A DNA stretch of 64,000 bases, from contig NZ_JAPWGY010000002.1 in assembly GCF_027214005.1 (NCBI RefSeq), positions 124,001 to 188,000 on the forward strand, read 5' to 3'. How positions within the stretch are numbered: the stretch's first letter is position 1; each line of letters opens with the position of its first letter. This document shows, piece by piece, positions 8,588 to 17,995 of this stretch. A program made the position numbers and the translations under genes. This DNA comes from Kiloniella laminariae. GTDB lineage: Bacteria; Pseudomonadota; Alphaproteobacteria; Kiloniellales; Kiloniellaceae. The notes under the pieces are model-generated. The model was not told the origin of the DNA, searched no databases, and worked only from the letters and a program-made list of their open reading frames with translations.

Positions 8588-10948
8588 ATGCCCGAGTCCA
8601 GTCATCCGTCAAAAACAACCATCTGGACTTTGCGGAAGATCCTCCTGATTATCGGACTGTTGGCTTCAGCAGCAATCGTAGCTGCTCAGTTCTGGTCTTT
8701 TGAGAAGTATAAAAACTTTTCACTCGAGACCCTGAACAGAGAGAATGCCAGCCAGTTTCGTCTGATGATCCAAGAGCGTATTCGCCAAAAATACGAACCG
8801 TTCCTCTATACGGCAGGTTCAGACTGGGCGCGGGAATCCCGCCTGGTTAAAGCGATTGCCGGAAAAGACCCTGCTGAAGTTGCCCTGTTTGACAAATGGT
8901 ACCGGGATAACAAAGAAATACAGAACGGTGAGATCTCGCTGATCTCCACTCATTTTTACACACCCGAGATGGACCTGATTGTTTCCTCACAGAACGGCAG
9001 CGTTACAGATACAGCACTCATTCTTGAGGAACTTAAAAACCGCGACAAGGGCGCACAACGAAAGCCCGTCAGCTATATCTGGGCCGACGCGAATGGCAGA
9101 CCACTTCATTCAACGATCTTTCCCGTTGGCGGTTTCAAGGTTACCGGTTTTGTTGAACTGGTTACCGACCCGATGCAATACTTGAGTGGGCTGAGTGAAA
9201 CTCTTGGCGCTGATATAACCATTTACGACCCATCCAACAAGGACACTGGCTACGCCTTCCATGAAGAACGGCCAAAGCCTGAGGTCGTAGAGACGGAAAC
9301 AGCAGAAGAGGTAAACACAGAAGAAAGTACTGCCGAAGCAACGACTGGTGCTGAGAATGGGGCTGAACCAGCGACGGATCCTGCTGTAGCAACAGATGAG
9401 TCGACAAACAAAACAGTAGAATTCGAAGATGGTCTTACACTGGTCGGCTCGATTGCAAACATCACCATCACGATCCCCGGCAATAATGGAAAAACCTGGG
9501 CCCGGGCAACACTGGTTCGAGACGTCAGTGATTTTGCAGAGGGAACCAGTGACCTTACCGAAGACGCGATCAAGGTGCTCGCAGGTGTCTTCCTGATTAC
9601 CTGGCTTCTTGCCTTTCTCATGCTTAGATTTGCCGTGTTTGGCAAGCTCAAGGCTTTTGCCAAAGCCATGACCAGTATCAGTGATGGCAATGTCGATGTT
9701 GCCCCTCCCACTGTTGGCCCCGATGAATTCCGGACCATGGCAAACGCTTTGGCACGGCTGAGCAACAGCGTATCCCAGGTTTTTCAGCTCCAGAACATGG
9801 TTGAGACCAGCCCGATGGCTACCGTCATGATTGACCTGGAAGGACGTATTTCCTTTGCTAACCTTAAGGCCCGCCAGTTTATCAACACGGATAACCCCGA
9901 TCAGGACATCAGCGGGGCAGATGGTAATTTCTTTGGCCTGGAGAACGCAGCTTATGCCGAGATTATTAATCCTGAAAACCTGCCAACAACCCAGCTTGTC
10001 AAAGTCCGGAATCAACAGCTTGAAGTCTCAGCGTCTTCAGTAGCAGACAGCTCCGGTGACATCAAAGCCAGTATGCTAACCTGGGTTGATGTGACGGATC
10101 GGGAAACCAACCGTGAAGCAGCCAGCCATCTGATCAATAACGTCCGACGGGTCGCAGATCGGGTCAGCGCCCTGTCACAAAATCTTGAACAAACATCAAC
10201 GTCCCTTAACAATCAGTCTAATACAGTAACGGAACAGGCTAAAAACGCCCAGGACCTTGCCCAAAACGGTTATGATTCTGCTCAGGGTGTGACCAAAACC
10301 ACAGAAACAATGTCTCTGGATATCCGCACGATAAACTCGGAATCAGATCGCGCTCGCAATACGTCGAACGAGGCGATTGGGCACCTGAGCAAGGCCTCGG
10401 AAACTGTTTCCGAATTGAAAAATTCCAGTGACCGGATCAACCAGATCAACGAACTTATTACCAAGATCACCAACCAGACAAAAATACTGGCCATGAACGC
10501 CACAATCGAAGCAGCCCGGGCAGGTGAAGCCGGACGCGGCTTTGGTGTTGTCGCATCCGAAGTCAAAGCCCTGGCAGAACAGACCGCTTCGGCCACAGAT
10601 CAGGTGGCTGCAATGATCCGCGAACTGCAGGAACATGCCCAGGCAACAACCGACACCATGAAGAACATCGATACTGTTATGAAACAGGTCGGCCAGACCC
10701 AGAACAAGATTTCAGATTCAATTAATGAACAGGACCGTGCTGCTGGCGAAATTGCCCAGAACATTGAAAGTATGGCTCAGGGCTCCCACCAGATTGTCGA
10801 GCTTGTAAATGCCGTCCACAGCCAGTCCCTTAATACCGGCACCTCGGCGCAAAGCCTGCTCGGTACCTCAAAGGAACTTGGCGAAGAAGCAACCAAACTC
10901 AACGAACGTCTCACCGAATACCAGAATCTGCTCGACAAGACCTCCTGA
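8588..10948 (+). CDS. Methyl-accepting chemotaxis protein with HAMP and PAS domains
   Basis: Inner-membrane chemoreceptor relaying a periplasmic signal to CheW/CheA. The 786 residues show TM1 at about 15-37, a periplasmic sensor region about 40-325, TM2 about 331-350, HAMP about 351-403, a PAS-like domain about 405-505 ([19 protein letters not shown]), and the signalling helices 520-786. The hairpin tip reads [27 protein letters not shown], closely matching the kinase-control consensus. Unusually, the periplasmic part is interrupted by an acidic Thr/Glu/Ala-rich linker at about residues 225-277. A GAGG site precedes the ATG. It is a single gene, not embedded in a che operon, and the ligand is unknown. 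No CheB/CheR-binding NWETF-like pentapeptide is seen at the C-terminus. Confidence 0.94.
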   Translation: MPESSHPSKTTIWTLRKILLIIGLLASAAIVAAQFWSFEKYKNFSLETLNRENASQFRLMIQERIRQKYEPFLYTAGSDWARESRLVKAIAGKDPAEVALFDKWYRDNKEIQNGEISLISTHFYTPEMDLIVSSQNGSVTDTALILEELKNRDKGAQRKPVSYIWADANGRPLHSTIFPVGGFKVTGFVELVTDPMQYLSGLSETLGADITIYDPSNKDTGYAFHEERPKPEVVETETAEEVNTEESTAEATTGAENGAEPATDPAVATDESTNKTVEFEDGLTLVGSIANITITIPGNNGKTWARATLVRDVSDFAEGTSDLTEDAIKVLAGVFLITWLLAFLMLRFAVFGKLKAFAKAMTSISDGNVDVAPPTVGPDEFRTMANALARLSNSVSQVFQLQNMVETSPMATVMIDLEGRISFANLKARQFINTDNPDQDISGADGNFFGLENAAYAEIINPENLPTTQLVKVRNQQLEVSASSVADSSGDIKASMLTWVDVTDRETNREAASHLINNVRRVADRVSALSQNLEQTSTSLNNQSNTVTEQAKNAQDLAQNGYDSAQGVTKTTETMSLDIRTINSESDRARNTSNEAIGHLSKASETVSELKNSSDRINQINELITKITNQTKILAMNATIEAARAGEAGRGFGVVASEVKALAEQTASATDQVAAMIRELQEHAQATTDTMKNIDTVMKQVGQTQNKISDSINEQDRAAGEIAQNIESMAQGSHQIVELVNAVHSQSLNTGTSAQSLLGTSKELGEEATKLNERLTEYQNLLDKTS

Positions 10949-10968
10949 CGGGAACACGCACGCGCCCA

Positions 10969-12531
10969 TCAAATCCGGCTATACTGCCTGTTGATCATCC
11001 CCTGAGTGGTGATCTGCATGTGGCTCATGCCCCGTGCGGCATAGTTCTGACGCCAGCTCAGCATTTTTTGAGCGTAGCGTAAAACGACCTCAAAGTGTCC
11101 GGGATCTTTTGCCAGATTGACACTCTCCTCAGGATCTTTCTTGAGGTCGAAAAGAAGGGGTGGCAAGGCTGTAAAGTGAACATACTTATAGCAGTCATCC
11201 CGGATAATTGTCATGACACACTGGTCGCTGGTCAGATCAAATTTCTGCTCAAGGCTAAAGTTCTTGAGATCGCGGAAATCGTATTCCCAATGTACTTCCG
11301 AACGCCATTTCTCAGGCTGTTTCCCTTCAATAAAACATCTCAGGGAGTGCCCGTCACATTGCATCGGTACTGTGCTGCCGATCAGATCAAGAACTGTCGG
11401 CATAATATCAACCGCTTCGGTGAAATGGCTTTCGACAGTCTGGCCTCTTGAGGCATCTGCCTCTTTGCGTGGGTCACGAATAATCAGGGGAATATGGCAG
11501 CTCTCGTCAAAATACCCCAACTTGCCCCAGAGCCAGTGATCCCCCAGCTGTTCTGCATGATCAGAAGTAAAGATAATCAGGGTATTGTCATATTGCCCCG
11601 TATCTTTGAGAGTTTGAATCACCCGTCCGAGCTGATCGTCCACCTCAGAAATCAAACCATAATATGCTGCGCGCATCTGCTGGATCTCGTGATCAGGCAG
11701 GTCCCGCACATTGTATTCATGTCCCATATAATTGCCGCTCTCGGCCATTTTCTCCAGTGCCTGTTCAAGATAGGGATGCTGTTCCTGTTCTTTTGCAACC
11801 GTTTCTGCCCGGTGTGGCAAAGCCACATCTGCAGGGTCGTACATTGCGTTATAAGGCTCCGGTGCAAAAAGCGGGGGATGTGGCCGAAGGAATACCCCAT
11901 GAACAAACCAGGGTTGCCTGTAGACCTTGATAAAATCGACCAATTTGTCCGCAATGAAAGCCGTATCGCTGTTTTCCTTGCCGTACCCGGGGGGGGCATA
12001 AGAGTGCCCTCTGGCCTTTGTTCCCGGATAATCATGGCTGCCAATTGTGATATCGAACTGGTTTTCAGGCAGGCTGATACCTTCTCGCTCCAGCTGGCCA
12101 AACCAGTCAATCGCCAGCTCTTCGCTCACCAGTGATCCAACTCGGAAACCAGGCATCACTCCTGCATAAGTCAGAAGATCCGGATCACTCTCGGCACGAC
12201 CACGGGGGTCCGCTGGCGTATCTGTATAGCCATAAAGAATGGGGTCATAGCCCTTCTTGCGGGCTTCCTTGGCAATATTGGTAAAGTTTGCATCCAATGG
12301 TGTCCCGTTCTGAACATGTCGATGGTTCATCGCATACATGCTGGTCAACAAAGAGGTTCGGGAAGGACCACAGGGCAGACATTGGGTAAAATGCTTGCGA
12401 AAGGCCAAACCATCGGCAGCCAGTTTGTCCAGATTGGGTGTCTGCACCATGTGTCCGGCTGAAGAAAGACAGTCAGCCCGCCATTGATCCGCTGTTATCA
12501 ACAGGATGTTTCTGATCTCGTTTTTTGCCAT
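10969..12531 (-). CDS. Sulfatase / phosphonate monoester hydrolase-type alkaline phosphatase superfamily enzyme
   Basis: Type I formylglycine-dependent hydrolase, 520 residues. The C-x-P-S-R core is present as CGPSRTSLLTS, with C54 as the residue expected to be oxidised to formylglycine. Metal-site motifs include ITADQWRAD near the N-terminus and FTSDHAEQLGDH in the second half. Several blocks (MNHRHVQNGTPLD, YGLISEVDDQLGRV, WEYDFRDL, YKYVHFTALPPLLFDL) resemble rhizobial/Burkholderia phosphonate monoester hydrolases from memory, which hydrolyse phosphodiesters, phosphonate monoesters and sulfate esters. No signal peptide is evident, so a cytoplasmic location is likely. An AGAGG site precedes the ATG. 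It is convergent with the chemoreceptor gene, with 20 nt between the stops. The physiological substrate is open; an organophosphate is as plausible as a sulfate ester. Confidence 0.85.
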   Translation of the reverse strand: MAKNEIRNILLITADQWRADCLSSAGHMVQTPNLDKLAADGLAFRKHFTQCLPCGPSRTSLLTSMYAMNHRHVQNGTPLDANFTNIAKEARKKGYDPILYGYTDTPADPRGRAESDPDLLTYAGVMPGFRVGSLVSEELAIDWFGQLEREGISLPENQFDITIGSHDYPGTKARGHSYAPPGYGKENSDTAFIADKLVDFIKVYRQPWFVHGVFLRPHPPLFAPEPYNAMYDPADVALPHRAETVAKEQEQHPYLEQALEKMAESGNYMGHEYNVRDLPDHEIQQMRAAYYGLISEVDDQLGRVIQTLKDTGQYDNTLIIFTSDHAEQLGDHWLWGKLGYFDESCHIPLIIRDPRKEADASRGQTVESHFTEAVDIMPTVLDLIGSTVPMQCDGHSLRCFIEGKQPEKWRSEVHWEYDFRDLKNFSLEQKFDLTSDQCVMTIIRDDCYKYVHFTALPPLLFDLKKDPEESVNLAKDPGHFEVVLRYAQKMLSWRQNYAARGMSHMQITTQGMINRQYSRI

Positions 12532-12662
12532 GACACGACCTCTGCTTCTGGTCTCTTGGGTTTGGAAAGAGCTTTATTACTGAATTACCGAGTTGGGAAT
12601 TTAACACCATGCGATAAAGCAGAGTATAGATCCACTTTGGTACGGCTATACTGTCCACCAGT

Positions 12663-12690
12663 AAAAAAGGGTGGCTCATCGCCACCCTTT
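12663..12690 (-). terminator. Rho-independent terminator of the nucleoside hydrolase operon
   Basis: Perfect 10-bp stem (AAAGGGTGGC and its complement) around a 5-nt loop, followed on the minus strand by a run of six T. It lies 28 nt beyond the nucleoside hydrolase stop codon, the expected place for an intrinsic terminator. Confidence 0.9.
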
Positions 12691-12717
12691 CAACTCGACA
12701 ATTATCGTAAAAGTTAA

Positions 12718-13671
12718 TCAGTCTGCATATCTGGCAATCGTGCCGAGAACTTCTTCCTTCACACGCTTTTCGTCTACCTGCATGCAGATCTTGTGCAGAC
12801 GGCAGCCGTCCCATTCCGTTGAGGGACTTGGATGCCCGGCAGGCTTGATAATTGTCTGCCCGAAAGCCGGGCCTTCACAACTGACCCGGACAGAAGCTGC
12901 AACTGTGCCAAACAGCTCAGGATTTACATAATAGGCTGTTGCACAGGGATCGTGAAAATAGCAGCCATCAATGCCGAATATTCCCTGATAAAACCGGAAA
13001 TAAAGATCAGCGGCATTAAGCAGAAAGCCACCAATGCGGGGGGTTGTCTTTGCCAGTGCTTCCGCATCTTTACGCAGCAGCATAACCTGATGGGTGACAT
13101 CAAGCCCTGCCATTACCATCGGCCAGTCAGCTCTGAAAACGATATCGGCCGCATGAGGATCATTAAAAATGTTCGCTTCAGCCACGGCAGACATGTTGCC
13201 ATATTCCTTGGCTGTCCCCCCCATAATGATCACTTCCTTGACCAAGGGGGCAATACCCGGATCCATGCGCAGTGCCATGGCCAGATTTGTCAGTGGGCCG
13301 ACAGCGATAATGGTAACTTCGCCCGGCTGCTTCCGGACTGAATCAATAATGAACTGCGGGGCAAAGGTTTTCTCTATCGATCCCTTGGGATCGGGAAGAT
13401 TGATATCGCCGAAACCATCTGCGCCATGAATAAAATCAGGGAACCCCTTATGTTTTGCCACAAGCGGGCCAGCAGCGCCCTTGAACACAGGAATATCCTG
13501 CCCAGCCATCTCAACAAGAATTCTGGCATTCTTCGCGGCAATCTCAACGGGTACATTTCCAAAGACGGTTGTCAGACCTATCAGATTGATCTCGGGGTGA
13601 TACAGGGCATGATGAATGGAAAAAGCATCGTCTATACCGGGATCTGTATCAAAAATTACTGGATTTTTCAT
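12718..13671 (-). CDS. Nucleoside hydrolase (inosine/uridine-preferring family)
   Basis: Predicted to cleave the N-glycosidic bond of ribonucleosides to base plus ribose in the cytoplasm. The 317-residue product starts MKNPVIFDTDPGIDDAF, where DTDPGIDDA is the hallmark calcium/ribose-binding Asp cluster. TVFGNVPVE and the IIAVGPLTNLA block follow in the expected order, and a FHDPCATAYY segment supplies the late His-Asp. Start: an earlier ATG at 13731 lies inside the upstream kinase gene and would add a non-homologous leader. ATG 13671 is 1 nt past the kinase stop and gives the family N-terminus. Coupled with the PfkB kinase, it forms a nucleoside salvage pair: hydrolase releases ribose, kinase phosphorylates it. 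Confidence 0.92.
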   Translation of the reverse strand: MKNPVIFDTDPGIDDAFSIHHALYHPEINLIGLTTVFGNVPVEIAAKNARILVEMAGQDIPVFKGAAGPLVAKHKGFPDFIHGADGFGDINLPDPKGSIEKTFAPQFIIDSVRKQPGEVTIIAVGPLTNLAMALRMDPGIAPLVKEVIIMGGTAKEYGNMSAVAEANIFNDPHAADIVFRADWPMVMAGLDVTHQVMLLRKDAEALAKTTPRIGGFLLNAADLYFRFYQGIFGIDGCYFHDPCATAYYVNPELFGTVAASVRVSCEGPAFGQTIIKPAGHPSPSTEWDGCRLHKICMQVDEKRVKEEVLGTIARYAD

Positions 13672-13672
13672 C

Positions 13673-14572
13673 TTAGGCCTCGTTCTGCTTATCAATAAAT
13701 GCCTGGACTTCTGCAGAAGTCGGGATTGCAACGGAAGCTCCAGGTTTGGTCACGGCAAGAGCTGATGCCGCACTGGCGCGCTGCATGGCATTGGCAATAT
13801 TCATCCCGCTTGCCAGTGACGAAAGTATATATCCGACAAATGTATCCCCGGCCCCGGTCGTATCAACAGCCTCGACAACAAAAGCGGGAACTTCAATGTT
13901 TTCTCCAGCAGAATGGCAAATTGCCCCCTTTGTACCCCGGGTTATTATGACCAGCGGACAAAGACGGGTCAGAGCTTGCTCGTCACCACCAGGGAGAGAA
14001 GCTGCCAGTTCTTCGGCTTCGATGTCATTGACGATTAGAAGATCGATCTTGTCAAAAGGGATATCCCGCGCCGCCGTGTCAAAAGGCGCCGGATTCACAG
14101 CAACCTTGGCTCCGGCAGCCTTGGCCAGAACAATCATCTCGCCAAGGTTGGGCATTTCATTCTGGAACAAAACCCAGCTATCCGGTTCTGCCGTTTTGAA
14201 AATTCCCCCGATATCATCCAGCGCCAGCGCATGGTTAGCCCCCGGATAAAGCAGAATACAGTTTTCCGCATTATCGTCGACCTGAATAAGCGCATGGCCT
14301 GTTGGGACATCAGCAACAGTGATGTCATCAACAGCAACCGCGGCTTTGGACAATTCATCAAGAATCCAGCGATGGTCCTCACCAATCGCCCCGACATGCC
14401 TTACCTTCTCTCCAGCCCGAGCCAGAGCAACTGACTGGTTGGCTCCTTTTCCGCCCAAAACCCGTTGATAGGAAATAGTGGGAAGTGTCTCTCCGGGCTT
14501 CACAAAATAAGGGACCCGGTATACGTGATCGACGTTAATAGACCCCACATTAATAATGGTCTTTTTTTGCAC
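13673..14572 (-). CDS. PfkB-family carbohydrate kinase, ribokinase-like
   Basis: ATP-dependent sugar kinase of the ribokinase family, 299 residues. It begins with a GTG (QKKTIINVGSINVDHVY), contains the N-terminal GGKGANQSVALARAG substrate loop, and ends with VDTTGAGDTFVGYI, where the GAGD Asp is the catalytic base. These features and the length fit ribokinase best. Directly coupled to the nucleoside hydrolase, it would convert released ribose to ribose-5-phosphate. It diverges from the TIM-barrel/CUT2 transporter operon, sharing an intergenic region with an IolR-like palindrome at 14835. The exact sugar (ribose, deoxyribose or other) is inferred from context. Confidence 0.88.
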   Translation of the reverse strand: MQKKTIINVGSINVDHVYRVPYFVKPGETLPTISYQRVLGGKGANQSVALARAGEKVRHVGAIGEDHRWILDELSKAAVAVDDITVADVPTGHALIQVDDNAENCILLYPGANHALALDDIGGIFKTAEPDSWVLFQNEMPNLGEMIVLAKAAGAKVAVNPAPFDTAARDIPFDKIDLLIVNDIEAEELAASLPGGDEQALTRLCPLVIITRGTKGAICHSAGENIEVPAFVVEAVDTTGAGDTFVGYILSSLASGMNIANAMQRASAASALAVTKPGASVAIPTSAEVQAFIDKQNEA

Positions 14573-14806
14573 AGTAAGCTTTCTCGTAAATAACAGATTT
14601 CAATTTTGCCGATCATACACAGCCTTGCCCCAGAGAAACAACAAATTACCTTTTCTCCTGTCTGACCTGCCCCGAATTTCATCATTTCCCAGTTTTTATG
14701 AAGGAAATCCGGCAACAATCGCCTTTGTATCCAGCTGCCACAAGACCACAAAGACATGCTCATTTTGATCGAAAATCACAATAATGAATTTTTTCAACTA
14801 AAGATC

Positions 14807-14834
14807 TTGACTTCCATCTGCAAAACATCATTAT
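14807..14834 (+). promoter_or_regulatory. Putative sigma-70-type promoter of the CUT2 transporter operon
   Basis: TTGACT at 14807-14812 and CATTAT at 14829-14834 with 16-nt spacing. The palindrome GGAATAAATATTCT begins at the next base, so a bound repressor would block transcription start. Assignment is by eye and the -10 is imperfect. Confidence 0.5.
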
Positions 14835-14848
14835 GGAATAAATATTCT
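14835..14848. promoter_or_regulatory. IolR-like operator GGAA-N6-TTCT
   Basis: GGAATAAATATTCT matches the GGAA-N6-TTCC palindrome of rhizobial RpiR-type IolR with one mismatch. It lies immediately downstream of the predicted -10 of the TIM-barrel/CUT2 operon, a repressor position. Related sites occur at 21670, 29148 and 35971. Confidence 0.55.
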
Positions 14849-14912
14849 AAATAATAAGAATAAAATAAAATCATTCCAATATGCGTTGATGCGGGCAACG
14901 GGGAATAAAAAA

Positions 14913-15740
14913 ATGCTCAGAAAAATCGGGGCGTGCAGCTGGATTTTTGGTGACACAGACATTCGGAAAATTGCACAGGTCTGGCAATCTGCCGGACTTG
15001 ATGGTGTGGAATATAATCCGGTGATGGGTGTGGAAAATGCCCGGGAAGCCTGTGAGATCTTTGCAGATCATGGGCTCATGGTTTTTTCCCTGACTCCCCC
15101 CGATGCCGATATCTCGATTGCGGACAATTTTATCAGAAACAAAGCCCTTGATTGTTATTACTGGCTGATTGATTACGCCTGTCAGATTGGCGCCCCTGTT
15201 ATTTCCTGCCATGGTCTGGTCGGACGGATTACCGCAAAAACCGACGGGGCAGAGGAAGACCGGCTCCTCCTGTCTTCTCTCATATCCATCTGTAAACGGG
15301 CAAAGAGTTCAGGCATCTCCGTCGTATTTGAGGTTCTGAACCGATACGAAACCCACCAGATCAGAAACTATAAAGAGGCTGAGACCCTGCTCTTGTCAGC
15401 CGAGCAGGAAAACCTCGCACTTTTACTCGACTCCTATCACATGAACATAGAAGAACCTGATCCGGCCAGAAGCCTTCATCAGGCTGGTGCATCACTGAGG
15501 CTATACCATATCGCAGATTCTAACCGGGAAGTTCCCGGTCGCGGACATATCGACTTTGTTTCACAATTCAGGGCACTTGATGACATTTCCTATCAAGGTC
15601 CTGTCATTCTTGAAATAAATGCACCAGGACCAAATCCTTTTTCGCCAATAAAAGGCACGAACACTCAAGGTATCGTTGCCTCCGATCTCTCAGAAAGCGT
15701 CTCTTACCTGAGGAAACTCATGAAAGATAAAGCCGCCTGA
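14913..15740 (+). CDS. Sugar phosphate isomerase/epimerase family TIM-barrel protein (IolE/IolI-like fold)
   Basis: Member of the xylose-isomerase-like TIM barrel superfamily, which includes inosose dehydratase/isomerase and hydroxypyruvate isomerase. The 275-residue product starts MLRKIGACSWIFGD and contains VISCHGLVG, VVFEVLNRYETH (metal-binding Glu), LLLDSYHMN (Asp/His) and VILEINAPG (final Glu), so the four metal ligands of the family appear present. Start: ATG 14913 has GGGGA at good spacing; the frame extends to 14886 without a ribosome site. It is the first gene of an operon with a CUT2 ABC transporter and a Gfo/Idh/MocA dehydrogenase, a set typical of polyol or inositol isomer catabolism. 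Exact reaction unknown. Confidence 0.83.
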   Translation: MLRKIGACSWIFGDTDIRKIAQVWQSAGLDGVEYNPVMGVENAREACEIFADHGLMVFSLTPPDADISIADNFIRNKALDCYYWLIDYACQIGAPVISCHGLVGRITAKTDGAEEDRLLLSSLISICKRAKSSGISVVFEVLNRYETHQIRNYKEAETLLLSAEQENLALLLDSYHMNIEEPDPARSLHQAGASLRLYHIADSNREVPGRGHIDFVSQFRALDDISYQGPVILEINAPGPNPFSPIKGTNTQGIVASDLSESVSYLRKLMKDKAA

Positions 15741-15821
15741 ACAAACCGCTTGCCCCAGACAGAACAGCAAAATCATAACCGGGCCAAGCAAACCAAGTAT
15801 AAACCTAACAGGGAGCAAGAC

Positions 15822-16760
15822 ATGTTTAGTACCTTCAAGAAAACCATCGCAGCTACGGCGATACTGGGAGCCGCAACCACTGCCGCCTTTGCCCAGGATG
15901 TAAATATTATTGTTGTCAGTCATGGTCAGGCAAATGACCCTTTCTGGTCTGTTGTTAAAAACGGCGTCATCAAAGCAGCCGAAGATATGGAAGTCACCGT
16001 TGATTACCGGGCACCGGAAACCTTTGATATGGTTGCGATGAGCCAGTTAATCGAAGCAGCCGTCAATCAGGAGCCAGATGGCCTGATTGTCTCCATTCCT
16101 GACGCTGATGCCCTTGGTGATGCGATCAGAAAAGCCGTCGCGGCTGGTATTCCTGTTATCTCCATGAACTCGGGCTCCGACGTTTCCAAGTCCCTCGGTG
16201 CATTGCTTCATGTCGGGCAGGAAGAGTTCGACGCCGGCAAGGCCGCTGGTGAAAAGCTGGCCGAGCTTGGCGGAAAAAAAGGCATCTGCGTCAACCAGGA
16301 AGTCGGTAACGTTTCCCTTGATCAGCGTTGCGCCGGTTTTACAGAAGGTTTCGGCGGAGCTGTAACAGTATTGCCAACTTCCAACGATCCTGCGGAAATT
16401 TCTGCCAAGGTCCGTGCCGCAATTGATTCAGACGAAGCCATTGATACGATCCTTGCCCTCGGGGCAGCAACGGCAGGCGAACCTTCAATCCTCGCAGTTG
16501 AAGAAGCCGGAAAACTGGGTTCAATCAACGTTGCGACCTTCGATATGTCTGCTGGCTTCCTTCAGTATATTGCAGATGGGAAAGCAGCCTTTGCTATCGA
16601 TCAGCAACAGTTTCTTCAGGGATACCTTCCGGTTTCATTCCTTGCATTGAACGCCCGATACGGCCTGATTCCAGGCGGTAACGTTCCTTCTGGTCCAAAT
16701 CTGATCACCAAGGATAAAGCCGCTCAGGTTGTTGACCTCAGTGCCGTTGGCATTCGTTAA
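15822..16760 (+). CDS. CUT2-type sugar/polyol ABC transporter substrate-binding protein
   Basis: Periplasmic binding protein of the RbsB-like family (peripla_BP_4). The 312-residue precursor has a signal peptide MFSTFKKTIAATAILGAATTAAFAQ with cleavage expected after AFA. The mature protein opens with an NIIVVSHGQANDPFWSVVKNG block typical of this family, and GLIVSIPDADAL and IPVISMNSGSD follow in order. Start: an upstream frame from 15750 is not preceded by a ribosome site, while AGGGAG lies about 9 nt before ATG 15822. A stem-loop after the stop (16778-16807) separates it from the permease gene, as is common for highly expressed binding proteins. Ligand unknown; inositol or a related polyol is inferred from the operator and neighbours. 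Confidence 0.9.
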   Translation: MFSTFKKTIAATAILGAATTAAFAQDVNIIVVSHGQANDPFWSVVKNGVIKAAEDMEVTVDYRAPETFDMVAMSQLIEAAVNQEPDGLIVSIPDADALGDAIRKAVAAGIPVISMNSGSDVSKSLGALLHVGQEEFDAGKAAGEKLAELGGKKGICVNQEVGNVSLDQRCAGFTEGFGGAVTVLPTSNDPAEISAKVRAAIDSDEAIDTILALGAATAGEPSILAVEEAGKLGSINVATFDMSAGFLQYIADGKAAFAIDQQQFLQGYLPVSFLALNARYGLIPGGNVPSGPNLITKDKAAQVVDLSAVGIR

Positions 16761-16777
16761 TCCTGGTTAAGCCAAAA

Positions 16778-16807
16778 AGAAAGGGGCTGTGCAAGCGGTC
16801 CCTTTCT
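16778..16807 (+). terminator. Intercistronic hairpin after the binding-protein gene
   Basis: Perfect 8-bp stem AGAAAGGG/CCCTTTCT with a 14-nt loop, starting 18 nt after the binding-protein stop and lacking a long T run. More likely an mRNA-stabilising or partial-termination element than a full terminator, since the permease follows 53 nt later. Confidence 0.55.
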
Positions 16808-16860
16808 CTAATCTGTAGCAGCGTTCTCTGAAGAAGGAGCGTCTGCGGGAGGAAATATTA

Positions 16861-17994
16861 ATGCCCAAGGCAGCACAAAATGAACTCGATCAGGCTATTA
16901 CAGCCCACATTGCTGATGAAAGAGTTATCAAAGTCAGCCTGATCACCCGCTTGATGCGACGTCCGGAACTGGGTGCGCTCGCAGGTCTGATCCTTGTCAC
17001 AGTGTTTTTTATGATCGCCGGGAAGTCGTCCATGTTCACACTGGCCGGGATTATGAACTTCCTTGCCCCTGCTGCCCAACTTGGAATTTTGGCTATTGGC
17101 GCCGCACTTTTGATGGTTGGTGGAGAATTTGATCTTTCTGTCGGTTCAATGGTTGCTTTTGCCGGATTGATCTTTGCCACCGCTCTGGTTGTTTTCCAGC
17201 TTCCTCTTGCTGTTTCAATCGTGATCACTTTTGCCTTTGCAGCTGCAATGGGCGCAATCAACGGTCAAATCGTGCTCAAGACCGGATTGCCCTCTTTTAT
17301 TGTCACACTCGCCTTTCTCTTTATTTTGCGAGGTCTCACCCTGGTTGGCCTCAAATGGGCCACGGGTGGTTCCACCCAGCTCCGCGGCGTCAAGGAAGCC
17401 ATAGAAGGCTCTTCACTTGCCGAGTTTTTCTCTGGAGACGTCCTTGAAGCTCCTTTTCTCTGGTTTGCAGAAATGGGTTTGATCGACACCTTTAAAACTG
17501 GTCTGCCAAAGGTTACAGGTGTTCCTGTCGAAATTATCTGGTTTGTTCTCCTTGCCGGCGTTGCAACCTGGGTTCTTGTGCGGACCCGCTTTGGCAACTG
17601 GATTTTTGCATCGGGAGGAGACGCAGCCTCTGCCCGTAACTCCGGTGTTCCGGTTAACCGGGTCAAGACCACCCTCTTCATTTTTACCGCCTGTGCGGCT
17701 GCACTGGTTGCCATCCTGACCGTTCTTGATGCCGGTTCTACCGATGCCCGTCGAGGATTTCAGAAAGAGTTCGAAGCCATTATCGCCGCTGTTATCGGTG
17801 GTTGTCTGTTAACAGGCGGCTATGGCTCTGCCATCGGGGCCTTCTTCGGATCAATTATCTTCGGCATGGTCCTGATCGGGCTGACCTACACCAACATTGA
17901 CCAGGACTGGTATCTGGTTTTCCTCGGCGGCATGCTTTTGATCGCGGTGCTGTTCAATAACTATGTCCGCAAACGCGTAACCGGGGAGCGATAA
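16861..17994 (+). CDS. CUT2-type sugar/polyol ABC transporter permease
   Basis: Inner-membrane permease of the RbsC/BPD_transp_2 family, 377 residues and predominantly hydrophobic with about 8-10 membrane segments. The [19 protein letters not shown] block is the family's signature, and [25 protein letters not shown] follows as expected. The [22 protein letters not shown] loop is the usual cytoplasmic ATPase-contact region. The start follows GGAGGAAATATT. It is 1 nt from the ATPase ATG, so the two are translationally coupled. The roughly 40-residue loop with [20 protein letters not shown] is longer than in RbsC but seen in related polyol systems. Partner of the upstream binding protein. Confidence 0.9.
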   Translation: MPKAAQNELDQAITAHIADERVIKVSLITRLMRRPELGALAGLILVTVFFMIAGKSSMFTLAGIMNFLAPAAQLGILAIGAALLMVGGEFDLSVGSMVAFAGLIFATALVVFQLPLAVSIVITFAFAAAMGAINGQIVLKTGLPSFIVTLAFLFILRGLTLVGLKWATGGSTQLRGVKEAIEGSSLAEFFSGDVLEAPFLWFAEMGLIDTFKTGLPKVTGVPVEIIWFVLLAGVATWVLVRTRFGNWIFASGGDAASARNSGVPVNRVKTTLFIFTACAAALVAILTVLDAGSTDARRGFQKEFEAIIAAVIGGCLLTGGYGSAIGAFFGSIIFGMVLIGLTYTNIDQDWYLVFLGGMLLIAVLFNNYVRKRVTGER

Positions 17995-17995
17995 G

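Larger units (their letters stand above)
14573..14912. other. Divergent control region between kinase and CUT2 transporter operons
   Basis: This 340-nt AT-rich spacer contains, on the transporter side, a promoter-like TTGACT (14807-14812) and CATTAT (14829-14834) pair and a palindrome at 14835-14848, both annotated separately. The kinase side shows no clear -35/-10. No coding frame or RNA gene is supported. Confidence 0.5.

Noticed and set aside
14880-14912. Earlier ATG start (14886) for the TIM-barrel gene
   Set aside because: No ribosome site upstream; ATG 14913 has GGGGA at good distance and gives the family N-terminus.
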